DNA from: Cafeteria roenbergensis
Taxonomy: Eukaryota > Sar > Bigyra > Bicosoecida > Cafeteriaceae
Assembly: GCA_008330645.1 (NCBI GenBank)
Contig: VLTN01000007.1
Span: 310,001-374,000, forward strand
Length of the DNA: 64,000 nt
Direction of reading: 5' to 3'
Positions 19,827 through 31,829 of the stretch are shown piece by piece. How positions within the stretch are numbered: position 1 is the first letter of the stretch; each line of letters begins with the position of its first letter. A model generated the notes under the pieces. It was not told the origin of the DNA and made no database searches. It saw nothing but the letters and a program-made list of their open reading frames with translations. The position numbers and the translations under genes are program-made.

Positions 19827-22346
19827 ATGGCCCCCAAGGTTCTCGAGAACCCTGCCAAGGCAGGCGACGCCCCTGCCCCGTCGGCTGCCGCGTCGGAGGA
19901 TGATCCCATGATGCGCAGCACCATCGACGAGGTCGAGTCGGCCGCCGCCTGCTGCACCATCTGCCCCCCCAAGATTTCGTGCGTTTGCTGCCGCCGCGAG
20001 CGCAAGGCGGACCTCAAGCGCGCCGCCGCCGGCTTCTTCGGCTCGCAGCGTCGCAAGTGCACCGACGTCCTTTGCCTGATTTTCTTCGCACTGTTCTGGG
20101 TGGGCATGCTCGCCATCGGCGGCATCGCCCTCTCCCAGGGCAGCCCGCTCAAGATCCTCCACGGCGCCGATTACCGCGCCCGCACTTGCGGCCTCAGCGA
20201 GGGCGTCGAGGACCTTCCGCTCACCGCGTACCCGCGCATGATTGAGGACTTCGTGCTGAACGTGCAGAAGCCCGACCCCACCAGCTGGAAGTTCTATGGT
20301 GTGTGCACGGCCAAGTGCCCGACTCGCCTTTCGGTGCTGTGCAACAGCGAGATCGTGGGGGCCAGCGTGGCCAAGAACGAGTCCCAGATCCGCTATTGCA
20401 TCACGGACGGTCTCGACGGGACCGCGCCCAACCCCTCGACCTTCTGCAAGGATTCGAAGATCAACGACAACTGCTGGATTATCCCCATCGAGACCAAGCC
20501 CACGCTTTACCGTTGCATCCCCGTGACCAACGCCTCGTCCACCTCCAACTCAACGTGCAGCTACCCCGCCGGCGTCTCCAGCCCCAACGACCCGGCCTGC
20601 CTCGTGAAGACGGTCACCTCCAACGGGGTGACCGAGCTCCCGGCGCGCGAGTCCATGCTCATCGAGCAGCTCGCCACGGTGCAGAGCCTCTGGTCCCGCT
20701 ACTTTGGCGACATTGCCCGCGCCTTCGTGCCCATCATGGTGTGCTCCGTCTTCATCGCCGTCGCCATGGGCGTCCTCTACCTCATCTTCCTCCAGTACTG
20801 CACCTGGATCATCGTCATCGCCACCATCTTCCTCACCCTCATCGGCCTGGCCTGCGCCGCCGGCTTCGCCTACTTCAAGGCAGGCATCCTCACCTCCCCG
20901 GCCTTCGCCGACACCGCCGCCTCCTCCCTCGGCGTGTCCCTCGGCACCGCCACCACCGAGACGAGCCAGACTGCCTACGCCGTTCTTGCGTACGTCATGA
21001 CGGCCCTCGCCCTGCTCGCCCTGGTCCTGGTCGTGGTCCTCCGCAACGCAATCTCCACGACGGTGGCCACTCTCAGCCTCGCGTCGCAGGCCATCCGCAA
21101 GAACCTCTTCCTCATCCTGGTGCCCATCGCCGCCACCTCCGCGGTCCTCGCCCTCCTCGCCTGGTGGGCGTTCAGCGCTGCCAGCCTCATGTCCATCACC
21201 ACCACGGTCGAGGTCCCGGGCTTCTCCAACTCCTCCGAGGCCACCGCCAAGCTCGGCCTCTCCTCCAACATCACCGCCGCCGCCTTCTCGGCCCTGGAGC
21301 AGGACAGCACCATGACCTACCTCCAGTTCTACAACCTCTTCGGCCTCCTCTGGACCGGCCAGTTCATCCTGTACCTCAGCTTCCTCGTCATCGCGGGCAC
21401 TGCCTCCTCGTGGTACTTTGCCCGCAACCAGCGGGAGTGCGCTGAGCGCGACATCCCCTACTTCAAGGTCGAGGACGAGGCCAGCCCCTGCTGCGGCTTC
21501 TGCGGCTGCGGCATCTTCCGCACGCTCTGCTGCCTCTCGTGCCACCGCACCTTCCGCTTCCACACGGGCTCTGCCGCATTCGCCGCATTCATCGTGGCCA
21601 TCATCGCCATGGTGCGCCTCATCGTGGCATACATCCAGAAGAAGCTCGAGCAGACCAAGGCTAGCAACAACACCATCCTCCGCGCGGTCCTTTGCTACAT
21701 CCAGTACTGCCTCGCCATCGTCGACTGCCTCGTCAGGATGATCAGCCGCACCGCCTTCGTCTTCGTCGCCATCAAGGGGCACTCCTTCGTCCCCGCCACG
21801 GGCAAGGCCCTCTCCTTCATCCTCGGCAACGTCGGGACCTTCGGCCTCCTCAACGTCCTCTCCGCCGTCCTCCTCTTCCTCGGCAAGCTCCTCATCGCCG
21901 GCGTTGCCGCCGCCTGCTGCTGGGCCTTCCTCGAGAGCAGCTACGCCACCTACGAGATCACCTCCAGCTGGCTCCCCGCCGCCGTCACCTTCCTCTTCGC
22001 CTACATCGTGGGCGCCGTCTTCATGGACGTCTACGACGCCTGCATCGACACCATCCTGGTGGCCTACGTCATGGACAAGACCGAGAACGGCTCCCCCATC
22101 CACACTCGCGACGGTGACGCCATCGACATCGAGAAGGACGTGGACCACGCGACCGGCGTCCACGAGGGCACGGCCAAGCCCAAGAGCTCCCGGGGCTGCT
22201 GCTACTTCCTCTTCTGCTGCTGCGGCACCACCCGCTCCCCGTCCAGCTCCGAGGAGGGCACCGAGCTCAGCTCGGCAGGTGGAGCAGGCGCCGCCGGTGC
22301 GTCGGTTGGCGTCGAGAAGCGCCGAGTCGAGGCCAGCGCGGAGTAG
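19827..22346 (+). CDS. Choline transporter-like protein (SLC44/CTL family)
   Basis: 839 residues from the ATG at 19827; the frame is open upstream but that part looks like 5' leader. A cytosolic Cys-containing N-terminus (CCTICPPKISCVCCRRE) leads into TM1 (VLCLIFFALFWVGMLAIGG). A large Cys-rich loop with N-glycosylation sequons (NES, NAS, NST) follows, then about nine more hydrophobic spans. The C-terminal third carries the family pattern of animal CTL1: SFILGNVGTFGLLNVLSAVL, LFLGKLLIAGVAAACCWAFL, and FLFAYIVGAVFMDVYDACID followed by TILVAYVMDKTENGS. CTL proteins move choline or ethanolamine across plasma or mitochondrial membranes to feed phospholipid synthesis; the substrate here is inferred. 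Codon use is the most strongly C-ending in the window, suggesting high expression. Confidence 0.9.
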   Translation: MAPKVLENPAKAGDAPAPSAAASEDDPMMRSTIDEVESAAACCTICPPKISCVCCRRERKADLKRAAAGFFGSQRRKCTDVLCLIFFALFWVGMLAIGGIALSQGSPLKILHGADYRARTCGLSEGVEDLPLTAYPRMIEDFVLNVQKPDPTSWKFYGVCTAKCPTRLSVLCNSEIVGASVAKNESQIRYCITDGLDGTAPNPSTFCKDSKINDNCWIIPIETKPTLYRCIPVTNASSTSNSTCSYPAGVSSPNDPACLVKTVTSNGVTELPARESMLIEQLATVQSLWSRYFGDIARAFVPIMVCSVFIAVAMGVLYLIFLQYCTWIIVIATIFLTLIGLACAAGFAYFKAGILTSPAFADTAASSLGVSLGTATTETSQTAYAVLAYVMTALALLALVLVVVLRNAISTTVATLSLASQAIRKNLFLILVPIAATSAVLALLAWWAFSAASLMSITTTVEVPGFSNSSEATAKLGLSSNITAAAFSALEQDSTMTYLQFYNLFGLLWTGQFILYLSFLVIAGTASSWYFARNQRECAERDIPYFKVEDEASPCCGFCGCGIFRTLCCLSCHRTFRFHTGSAAFAAFIVAIIAMVRLIVAYIQKKLEQTKASNNTILRAVLCYIQYCLAIVDCLVRMISRTAFVFVAIKGHSFVPATGKALSFILGNVGTFGLLNVLSAVLLFLGKLLIAGVAAACCWAFLESSYATYEITSSWLPAAVTFLFAYIVGAVFMDVYDACIDTILVAYVMDKTENGSPIHTRDGDAIDIEKDVDHATGVHEGTAKPKSSRGCCYFLFCCCGTTRSPSSSEEGTELSSAGGAGAAGASVGVEKRRVEASAE

Positions 22347-22828
22347 AAAGCTCCCTGGCCCGGCTTCCGCCACGCCGCTGCGCTCGCCAGCCACCATGGG
22401 CCAGCGCGCGGCACTGTTTTGAGTTAGCCCGCGAGTGGTGCCCGTGCCTCTTGCCGATTGCAACGCGCTGCCCCGGCCCGAGCCCAGGCGGGGCCGGCAG
22501 TGTTTCGGCATTTGCGCGTGCCTCGCTTGAGACGCAGTGCTCTGCTGCAACAGTTGCCACAGATGCGGCCGTTTGATGCAACACGCGCCCTCTCGCCATG
22601 TGCATGCGCCCGCCCACTCACGCACGCGCACTCGATGGCGCCACCGCCTGCACAGGAGGTTCAATCTGCCGGGCCGTCGCCGGCTGCTCTCCGGGCGGGC
22701 CTCCCACACAGCGCACGAGCACGATCGAGAACACCGGGTGGGCTGCCGGCCCCTGGGAGGGCAACCAGTGGCCAGCAGTCGCAGAGCAGCGGCAGAGCGC
22801 CGCTAGCTTGCAACGCGCGCCCACAGGC
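22347..22828. other. Convergent intergenic region
   Basis: 482 bp between the SLC44 stop and the stop of the giant minus-strand gene. It should contain two 3' UTRs. I see no ORF with support, no repeat and no RNA gene. Confidence 0.5.
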
Positions 22829-25800
22829 CTAGCGCCGATCGCCGCGCTGCAAGCTGCCGACCTGGCGGCGCAGCCGTTGCATCTCCGCGCCCTCGGGCAT
22901 TGACCAGGCCATCGCCGCCTCCTCCTTGGCTCGCTCGAGGGCCTCAGCGCGCCGCTTGCGGGTTGCGGTGAGCGACTCCCCGAACAGGAGGATGGACTCG
23001 GTATCGTGGTCGTCGTCGGCTGCATTGTTGAGCACGCGGTGGACTGCGCTGAGCGGCAGGTCCGGCTCCCCGATGCTGCGCAGGAAGCGGCGCCTGGCGG
23101 TGTTCTCCTCCTCCAGGTCGGAGTCCAGGTCGGATTCGTCGCCCGACTCAGTGCCTGGCAGCCTCCAGCGCGGAAGGGGGTGACGCCTTGGCAAGCGGTC
23201 GCCGTCGTCGCCCATGAGAGCGCTCTCGAGAGCGGCCGACGCGTACTCGCCGCGGACGGCAAGTACTTCCGCCTCCGCTTCCAGGTCGGCGAGCAGCTGC
23301 TCCGCCTCCTCGAGCTGGACCTCCAAGTCGGGCTCCTCGGTCTCTTCCCGAAGCTTCTCCAGGCCGCGCCGGGCCATGGAGCTGAAGTCCTCGTCGTCCG
23401 AGTCCTTGTCGAACACGGAGCCGTCCTCGTCGTCGGAAAAGCCGGCAAAGAAGGGGTCAAAGTCCGACTCGCTGTCCGATGCCATGGCCTGTTGGATCTG
23501 CTCGATCCTCGTCATCAGGTCCGCCTGCTTGTCAGAGTTCCACTGGTACTTCCTCGTGGTTTCGTGAGACAGCACGTCCAGCTGCCACCTGTCCAAAAGG
23601 TTCCGGGCCTTTTGCGGGGGCTCGTACTCCCTCTCTTCGATCCTCTTGGCGCTGAAGAGCATGCCGTCGATCGGGAACCAGCCGGAGCCGAGGGCGACGC
23701 GGCCAGCCTCCGGCACGAACGAGCTCGGCGCCCACTTCGTGGTGGGGTGCAGCGGCACACGGCCGGACCCGAACACGCAGGGCATAAACGAGTTGTTGAA
23801 CCCCTTGGAGGGCGCGGCGGTGGCCCTCTCGGACTCGCGCTGCGACCGGATCCAGGAGGCGTGCTCCAGCCGCATGCGCTCGGGAGCGCCGGTGCCGGGC
23901 GGAAAGCGAATGCCGTCCCGCTTGGGCTGCAGCTGCCACACCGGCTTGCAGCCCACCAGGGCCTCGCGTCGTGGGCGAGTGACGCCCACCTCGGCCAGGT
24001 CGGCGTCCGGCACGCCGGCCAGCGGGTCGGCCTCGGCAGCGCTTGCCTTGTCATCGCCGTCGCCGTTGCCCGCAGCGGGGCAGCTCGCCTCTGCCCGAGC
24101 CAGCAGCCACAGCAGCCGCCTCATGGGGCGGAAGCTCTCGGCCTTGCGCGCAGGCCGCACGGCCTCCGGCATGATTGGCCAGTCGTCTGCAATGAGGTCC
24201 ATTGACTCGAGAGCGTCGTCCATGCCCTGCATGGCGGCCGCGCGCTCCTCGTCTGTGGCGGCCAGGCTCAGCTCCTTGGCGCAGTGCATGTACTGCTTCA
24301 CGGCGAGGCTGATCAGGTCGGCGGAGACCACGGCCGCGTCGTGGACGGACCGCTGCGAGAAGACGCGCGCCTGGCCCATGTGGCTCGACTGAACGGGGGG
24401 AACGAGGTTTGCGACGGAGCTGCTGGGCCTGCCGCGGCGCAGAAGGAGTTCGGCCTCCTGCGTGGCGGCGGCAAGCAGCGCCGAGGGCGTGGTGGCGGCA
24501 GAGGCTGCTGCGCCGCTCCCGGGCGCAGGCGCGGGCTGCTTGAGGGTCGTGACGTCGGCCCCGAGGAGGGATCGCGCCGCGAGGGCGACGCCCTCGTCCG
24601 TAAGGGACGACCTGCCGAAGAGGGGCTGCCTCCAGCGCGCGGCGTTGTCGCTCGAGAAGGACGCGGAGCTCCACGCAGGGGCGAAGAGCGGCTCCTCGTG
24701 GTACTGCCCGTCAGCGGGCTGGCCGGGCCCCCTGGCCGCAGGCGCGGCCGAAGCGGCGGGGCGCGCCGCAGCGGCATCCGCTGCTGAGGCCGAGTCCGCG
24801 GCAGAGGCGCCAGCCGTGGGCTTGGGAGCGACGGCGACGCCATCGCGCACGCCCAAGCCGAGCACGCCCATCAGGCTCCCCCCCATGGCGTCCAGCCCGC
24901 GGCCGAGCGCGCCCTGCCCGGATCCGATGCGCGCCCCCAGCCCGGGCTCGCTGGCGCGCCCGGCCCCGGAGGCCGAGCCGGAGGTTGGCGGGGCCAGACC
25001 GGCGAGCGACACGGGGCGCCCGGTGCGAGCCTTGCGGCCCCAGGCGGAGTCCGCCTCCTCCGACGCCGGGGTCATGCGGACGTGGGCCTTGAGGACGGAC
25101 CACTTGTCGGAGGGGTCCACGTCCTTGCCCTTGTTGGAGCCGCGCTGCGCCCAGCGAGCAACGATGCCCTGCGCCTGGGAGTCGATGTCGCTCTGGGCCA
25201 CGGGCGCGCGGGAGCGCACCTTGTCCATGGCTGCCTCGCGAATCGCGAAGGCAAGCTTGGGCAGCGGCGGCAGCCCCTGGGCCCCGCGGCTCTTGGCGTT
25301 CTCGTGAATGGTCTCGAGCTCGCCAAGCTTGCACACGCTTTCGAACACGAGGGCGCGCTCCTCGTCGCCCATCACGTCACCGAGGACGCCGTCGTCTGCG
25401 AGCGACCGAGCCACGTTGAGCTGGCCGCAGCAGGCGAGGGCAGAGAAGACTGTCTTCGCGAGCTCGGGCGTGAGCTCTAGCACGGGCGCGGGGGCGTCCT
25501 TGCCACGGGGCGCGGCTTCGAGGTCAATGGGCTCGCCGACAAGCGGCGCCGACAACAGCGACCACCCTGCCTTGCTTGCCACGAAGCTGTTGGCCACCCG
25601 AACCGCCTCCTCGCCGGAGAGGCACATGGCCGCCTTGGCAATGGCGCCGGGACACACGCCGAACACGTCGCGCAGTGTCGCCAGGACGTCGGCCGCGCGG
25701 CCTCCAGCGGCAAGCGACACCAGCGCCGTGGAAAGCAGGTCTGAGCGGGTGGAGCTCGGCAGCTCTGACGCTTCGCGCAGCTCGCCGGACTCCTCGTCGC

Positions 25801-28800
25801 GGACCAGCACGCCGCGGCCCCAGAAGGCCTCCGCCACCTGCGCCTCCAGCACGCTGCGGTCCGCTGCCCCGCTGCCCTTGGCGTCGGGCGCAGCCTCAGC
25901 GGGCCGGCGCAGAACGAGGTCGCGGGCCAACGGCCACAGCACCTCCAGGGTCAGCGGCCGCATGAGCGCCCCGCCGGCCATGATGCGGGCCCAGGCGGCG
26001 CGCGCGCGCTCCCCCTGCCCGCCAGCCTGCACGCCCTCGAGGAAGGGCCCGTCACCCCACTTGAGCGCCGTCTCCAGGTTGAGGGCCTCCGTCTCGCTCG
26101 CGCCGGCTGGGTCGCGCAGGCCGGCGGGCACTGCCGCAGGCCCGCGGCTGCGCTTCTTGGGGGGCGGCACGCCGGGCACCACTTCGCGGAGCTCGGCCGC
26201 TTCGGCGATGCGCCACATGCGGTCGGCGGCGTCGACGGCAGTGTCGTCGCGCGACGCGGGCGGGGTGCTTCCCTCGGCGCTAATCGTGGCCGATGCCAGC
26301 GCGTCGGCAGCCACCTCCGGCCCGGCATGGTCGTCAAGGATGGCGAGGCCCTCGGAGGAGACCGTGGCCGAAGAGTGCAGCGTGCGCTCCATGGCCAGGC
26401 TGGTGAGCGGCACGCCCCCCGCGAGGGACGTCTCCGCCGTCGACACGGCCTGCTCGTGCATGCCCAGCGCGTCGCTCTCCACAATGACGGCCTCGAACGC
26501 CTCGGGAAGCCACCAGGGAACGGAGGCGCTCTTGCCGGAGCCCGAGCCTGACCGCGGGAGGGCCTTTGCCCACGCGCTCTCGATCGTCTTGTGCGCCTGG
26601 ACGACGTCGCCGGCCTGGGCGCAGGCTCGCACCGCCTCGATCACGGCAGCACCACCCTGGCGGGACGCCAAAAAGGCGATGGAGCTCGAGGCGTCCGCGG
26701 GGTTTCCAGTCGGGGAGCGGCTGCGAGCCCACACTGCCTCAAGCAGGCCGAGAGCGTGGCCGACCTCCTCTGGCGTGTCCGCCAGCTGCATGGCATCCCG
26801 GGCAAAGTGCGTCTGTGCCAGCAGCACGTTGTCAGTCAGGCGCATGGCGTCTGCCACAAGCTCTTGCGCTGCCGCTTGGGCGCGTGCAGCCTGCAGGTCC
26901 GCCTCGCTGTCCCTGGCGCGGAACGAGGACGAGCGGTTGGGCTTGGAGCGGGCGAAGGACAGGCGCATGCCCAGAGTATCCTTGAGGGGGCCAGACGTCG
27001 GCCCGCCGGCCTCGACGACGGAGTGCACCACTCGCCACAGCGCAAGCGCCGGCGCCGAGGTCCCTGTTGGCGGGAACATCCACGGGGCAAGTTCCTGGCC
27101 GAACCCGCGCATGGACAACGGCGCTGGGCGCAGCATTGACGGGGCGGTGGGCCAGGCGCCGCGCGGCAGCTTCGGGGGCCGCACCGCCTCGCCCTCCTGG
27201 GCCGCCTTCGAGTGATCCAGCGCTGTCCCCACGCGGAGATAGGTCTGCGCGATTGAAGGCGCGACATCGGGCACGCCAAGCGCCTCCGCCGCCTCCCACT
27301 GGATCTGCTCCTCCGCCTCCGGGTGCTTGGTGACCGGCTGGCCGGCGGCAAAGCCTGCCACGGGCTCCGAGATGATCTGCTCGAACGGAGCGGGCGTCAG
27401 GTACGGCATGGCCGACGCAAAGAGCCGGGCCTTGCGCTGAGAGACGCGGCGCCACGCCAGCGCGGTGTCGCGCTCCAGCTGCTCCCGCCTCTCCTGCTCG
27501 CGCTGGGCGCGGAACACACTCTCGTCGCGGCCGTCAGACTCGAGCTCAGAGCGCTCCTCGACGGTGCGGTACCCGTCCGACTCGGACAGCTCCTCGACGG
27601 TGCGGTACCCGTCCGACTCGGAGAGCTCGCGCGCTCGCGAGTCGGATTCAGACGCCGAAGCCAAGGAGTGCGATGACGGCGACTCCGCTGCAGGTCCTGC
27701 GGCCGGCTGCTGAGCAGCAGCCTGCCGGAGGCGGCTGGCCAGGCCGCGAGGCCGCGCGGGCTCTGCCTCGGCGGGCTGGGCCGGGCCAGTGCCGACCGCA
27801 GCTGCGGGCACATCCGGCTCACACGCGTCGCTCCCGACCGACGACTGCGCCGCCCCGGCGTCGAAGCCTGCCATCTTTTGCTCCACAAACTCGTCCAGGT
27901 ACACGTGTCCGTCGTACAGCGAAGTGACGAGCGTGGCCCGCAGCGCCGACTTGAGCACCAGCTGCGGGCGCGCGGCGCAAGCGGTAGAAGCCCTGGTCGA
28001 GAGCCTTGGCGGGCTGCACCTCGGTGTGGTCGATGCCGTGCCGCGCCACCGGGGTCCCGCTCGTGCGCGCCAGCGACCACTGCTCGAGCGCCATGTAGGC
28101 CAGCTCCTTGTTCGTCTTTGGCACGTCGATTGCGTCTGCCTCGAGGTCCTGCCTGCTGGTGCCCAGGAACCAGCGGGTCCGGTGGGTGTGGTCGCTGGAG
28201 ACCATCCCGTTGACAGCGAGCTTGTGGCGCCGGCCGCGCTGATCGAACATGAAGTTGGTCAGCCGGCTTTGGTGCAGCTCCGGGCCGGCGGCGAGCACGC
28301 TGAGCGCAGGCGCGGGGTTGGAGAGCCCTGCCAGCGGCGCGAAGGAGCTCCACGTGATGCCCCTTCCAGCCGCTGCGTGGGCCTTGACGATGTCCGCCGC
28401 GCGGCCCTCCCGCTCCTCGACGCGCGACGCCTCCTTCGCCGCGTCCGCGGCCTTGAGGGCCGCCTTGGCGGAGATGAACTTGGTCGCGGCAGCCGCGCGG
28501 GGGCGCGCTGCTGCCGCAGGCTCGGACCCCGACGCGCCGGCCTCCGAGGAGTCGGAAGCCCACGACATGGGCACGGTCAGGATGGGAGAGGCAACGGGGG
28601 CCTCGGGCGCCGCCGCGCCGGCGTCCAAGCCGCCCCCTGCCGCGGACGAGGGCGCCGCTGCGTCCGCCGCGTCGGCCATTCGCGAGGCCGTCATGGTGGA
28701 AAACCGGCGGCGATCAGAGCTGCGGCGGCCGGCCTTGAACTTGGGGGCGCGGTCGGGCTCCACCTCGCCGTCCGCCTCCGCGGTCGTGACCACCTCGGGC

Positions 28801-31730
28801 GGGGCATTCTGCTCGCGGAACAGCGTCAGGTTGGGCACGGCCATGAAGTCGGGTGGCGCGAGGTTCTGCTTGTCCCTCGCTGCGCCCTCACCAAGCCACG
28901 TCGTGTCCTTCCGTGCCACCCGTTCGAACGTTGTGAGCGGGGCAAGGCTAGCGACGCGGTTGGGGCGGCTGATCGTTGCCAGCTGGGCGGGGAAGGAATC
29001 GGCCTCGTCGTGCCGCCTCACCAGCTTCCTCGGCAGCGGGGGTGGGGCCCCTCCCATGGCCTCGGCCGGCGTCGGGGCCACGCGCGGCATCATGTCCAGG
29101 CGGGACATGCCAGTGCGAGGCCGCATGGACACCCACTTGTCCACGACGTCGGTGAGGCGCAGCCCGTAGCCCAGCTTCTGCACGCCGGTGCGGAGCCGCC
29201 TGGCGACGAGCTCGTGCTTGGAGAGGTGGGCTTCGCGACGGAGCAGCACTGCGCTGGGCACCTTCGCCAGGAACATGGAGGCGGGGTTCTTGGACGCGGC
29301 CGCCACAGCCTGCTGCGAGTTGATGGCCGAGAACGTGCTCAAGCGGCTCCGCAGCTTCTGCTGGGCGTGCAGGCGGTACTCGGGGTCGTGGAGGGAGGGA
29401 ACCACTTCGCCATTCGCTGCCGGCTCCGACGCGGCTTGCGCTCCCGCGGCAGGCGCTGGGGGTTGCTCGGCGCCGGCGGGTTCCGGCAGGGCGGCCGGGC
29501 TGCTGGTGTGCTCGACAGAGCCGGAGGTCGCGCCGGCCATGGGCGTGGCTGGGGCTGGGGCTGGGGCTGGGGCTGGGGCTGGGGCGCTCGCTGCTGCGGC
29601 GCTGGGAGCGGCATCCCCTGCTGTCGCGTCCTTTTGCGGACCGGAGGCCTTGCTCTTGCGAGCTTTGGGCGCCGTCAATCGCACGCCAGTGCCGTGGAAG
29701 GACTTGGCCATCGACTTGCGAACGTTCTCTGCGATGCGCTCGGCCTCCCAGGACGAGGGCACGGGCTCCATCGCCGGGTACTCCAGCGCGTCTGCGAGCG
29801 AGAACTGGCCCTTGCTGAACTTGGTCTGCTGGGTCTGTGCGATGGACTTTTCAAGGAGCTCGAACCGGGAGAGCTGCCAGTCCTGCAGCTGGCTGGACTT
29901 GATCTTGCCGGTGAAGTCGGGGTCCTCCTCCGCCGGGTTTGCTTTGTGCGGGGGCGGCTCCATGGACTGAGCGGAGGCCACACGGGCCGCCATTGCAACG
30001 TCCACCCCGTCGTGGTGCGACAGCGTGGACTCGCTGATGTCTCCGAAGAGCGGGGGCAGCTCTGCCGACGGAGCGCCGTGCCTCGCCATGTAGCGCGCAA
30101 GCGCGGCGGCCGTGCGACCCGCGTGCAGCGGCAGGCGGGCGAGCGCGGCGGACATGGCGCGCGCTGCTTCCTCGGCCTGCCGCAGCGCGGCCTGGGCCTC
30201 TGCCACTTTGGCTTCGTCCTGGGCGTCCGTGGCGCGGTCGAGGTCCTTGCTGGCCTCGATTTGCGCCTCGATGGCAGCCGTGGCGGCGTCTGCTGCAGCC
30301 GTGCGGGCGGCCCAGCCGAGGTGGGCGACAGACATCCACGCGGCCTCCGGTCCCGAGAGAGACTTGGCGGCCGCGCGCGCGGCATCCAGCGAGTCGGGCA
30401 GGGGCGCGCACCTTGCGTCCGAGAGCACTGCCCACTCGTACGAAAACGGGTCCGGAGTCATCCTGAGAAGGCCCTTCTCGAACGCCTCGCGGTTCTCCGT
30501 GCGCTGGCGCTCTACCTCGGCCTCGATGACCTTGGCCTTGAGCGCGACGGCGACCTCCGAGGAGTAGCCGGCCTGCAGGGCGCGGCTGCAGGCGGATGCG
30601 CCCTTGCGCTCCGCCAACATCTGGCCCTCCGACTTGAACTCGTAGTCGCCGGCGCGAGCCTTGCCCGGCTCGCGGAAGTGGACGGGACCCTGCTCGGCGA
30701 GTGCCTCCTCGGCCGCCAGCATCTCGTCGTGAAAGGCTTCGGACGACCTCTCCCTGACCGCCTCCTGCGCCACCCTGCGCGCGTGGTTCTCGACGAGCTT
30801 GCGGATGCCCTCCTGGCGGAGGGGCCTGTGCGCGACCTGGTCGTCAACAAGGGCCCCGCTTGCGAGCGCGTGGCCTGTGGCAGCTGGGGCCGTGTCAGCG
30901 GGGTACCACTGGACGTACTGGTATGCCCGCGCCGGGAGGGGCTGGGCGGTGGCGATCTCGGCGAGCGAGGACTGCAGGAGGCGCTCCACGCCCAGCGCCG
31001 CCGTGCCCCCCGCCTCGACAGCAGCCGCGCGGTTGAGCACGCCCTCCAGGCGGGCCATGCCGTCCAGGAACTTGCCCTGCCGCTCCAGCCCGATGCGCAC
31101 GCGGTCGAGGGCAGGGCCGGGCTCAGGCCCGTCCGCGGCAGCTTCGACTGCGGCGGCTAGCCGGTCCCTGGCCAGGCGGGCGGCGTCCACCGCGAGGCCG
31201 GCGCGCTTCACGTTGGCGTTGGCCTTGGCCAGCATCATCACGTGGCTGCGGCCGCGCTTCTGGGCGTCCATAATGCCGTTGCGAACCTTGACGATTTGGA
31301 TCTGAATGCCCTTGGCAGCTGCCAGCCGCTCGCGCGCCCTGGCGAGCTGCTCCGCCGTGCGCTCGCTTGCCTCGTCGGCCGCATCCTGGGAGGAGGCCTT
31401 GGATGGGGAGCGCGGGGGCAGGGTGGCCCTTAGGCTTGTGCGCCACGTCTTGAGGGCGCGCACTGCGTCGCCGAGGTCGGTGGACACAGGGGCGTGTGCC
31501 GAGGCACCAGCACCCTGCACACCGCCACTGGCGGCAGGATCGGCAGCCTTGGCGGCGCCGCCGTGCTCTCCGGTGGCCGCCCACCCCAGTTGCGCTTCGA
31601 CAGCAGCGACGCCGTCACCTGGCGGCGGGGGCGCCAGCGTGAGGCGTGTGGGATCGTCGCCAGCTGGAGCAGGCGCGGGCGCGCCTGCGCGGTGCGGCCT
31701 GCGTGATGGGAGCTCCCGTCGGCCGAGCGC
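22829..31730 (-). CDS. Giant helical-repeat-like protein of unknown function
   Basis: Two long minus-strand frames, 31829-27819 and 27958-22829, appear to be one gene of about 2950 residues. They meet near 27960, either through a 58-nt intron (28019-27962, GTGCAG...CCGCAG) or a one-base indel that would read LRRAP directly into QLVLKSALRATL. The upstream frame begins with GTG and has a pyrimidine-rich tract ending AATTCGCAG at 31731, so coding probably starts with an exon at 31730 preceded by a short 5' exon; ATG at 32095 with donor GTGGGA at 32047 is a candidate. The product is largely alpha-helical. Its middle has degenerate PPR/TPR-like helix pairs (AADVLATLRDVFGVCPGAIA, LACCGQLNVARSLADDG), and the C-terminus is acidic with a coiled coil (LEEAEQLLADLEAEAEVL). 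I do not recognise the family; an organellar PPR-like protein is one possibility. Confidence 0.65.
27553..27624 (-). repeat. 36-bp perfect in-frame tandem duplication
   Basis: Two adjacent 36-bp copies (27553-27588 and 27589-27624), each starting GCTCCTCGACGGTGCGGTAC on the plus strand. On the coding strand they repeat the 12-residue unit ELSESDGYRTVE within an acidic, Ser-rich linker of the giant protein. The copies appear identical apart from the final bases, suggesting a recent duplication. Confidence 0.85.
29549..29586 (-). repeat. GGGGCT hexanucleotide repeat (Ala-Pro coding)
   Basis: About six copies of GGGGCT on the plus strand, the template strand of the giant gene, which reads them as alternating Ala and Pro. 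Four or more G4 runs at this spacing match the pattern that can fold into a G-quadruplex. Confidence 0.85.
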
Positions 31731-31829
31731 CTGCGAATTGGGGGGAACCAGAACAGCCGCAACGGCAGCGCAGGCGGGGATTGAGCGCGGCAGCAGCAAT
31801 GAAACTGGAATGCCCCGCGCGGCGCGCAC

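Noticed and set aside
20550-22709. 719-codon Glu/Gly-rich minus-strand frame
   Set aside because: It is the complement of the C-ending codons of the SLC44 gene; no independent support.
27789-31160. 1123-codon plus-strand frame opposite the giant gene
   Set aside because: It is an antisense shadow: GC-rich codons leave complementary frames free of stops. It shows no family match, and the minus strand has acidic and coiled-coil organisation typical of protein.
31814-31829. Mitochondrial targeting peptide at the head of the giant ORF
   Set aside because: The first codon at 31829 is GTG and the segment ends in a pyrimidine-rich tract plus GCAG, so it is more likely the end of an intron than coding sequence.
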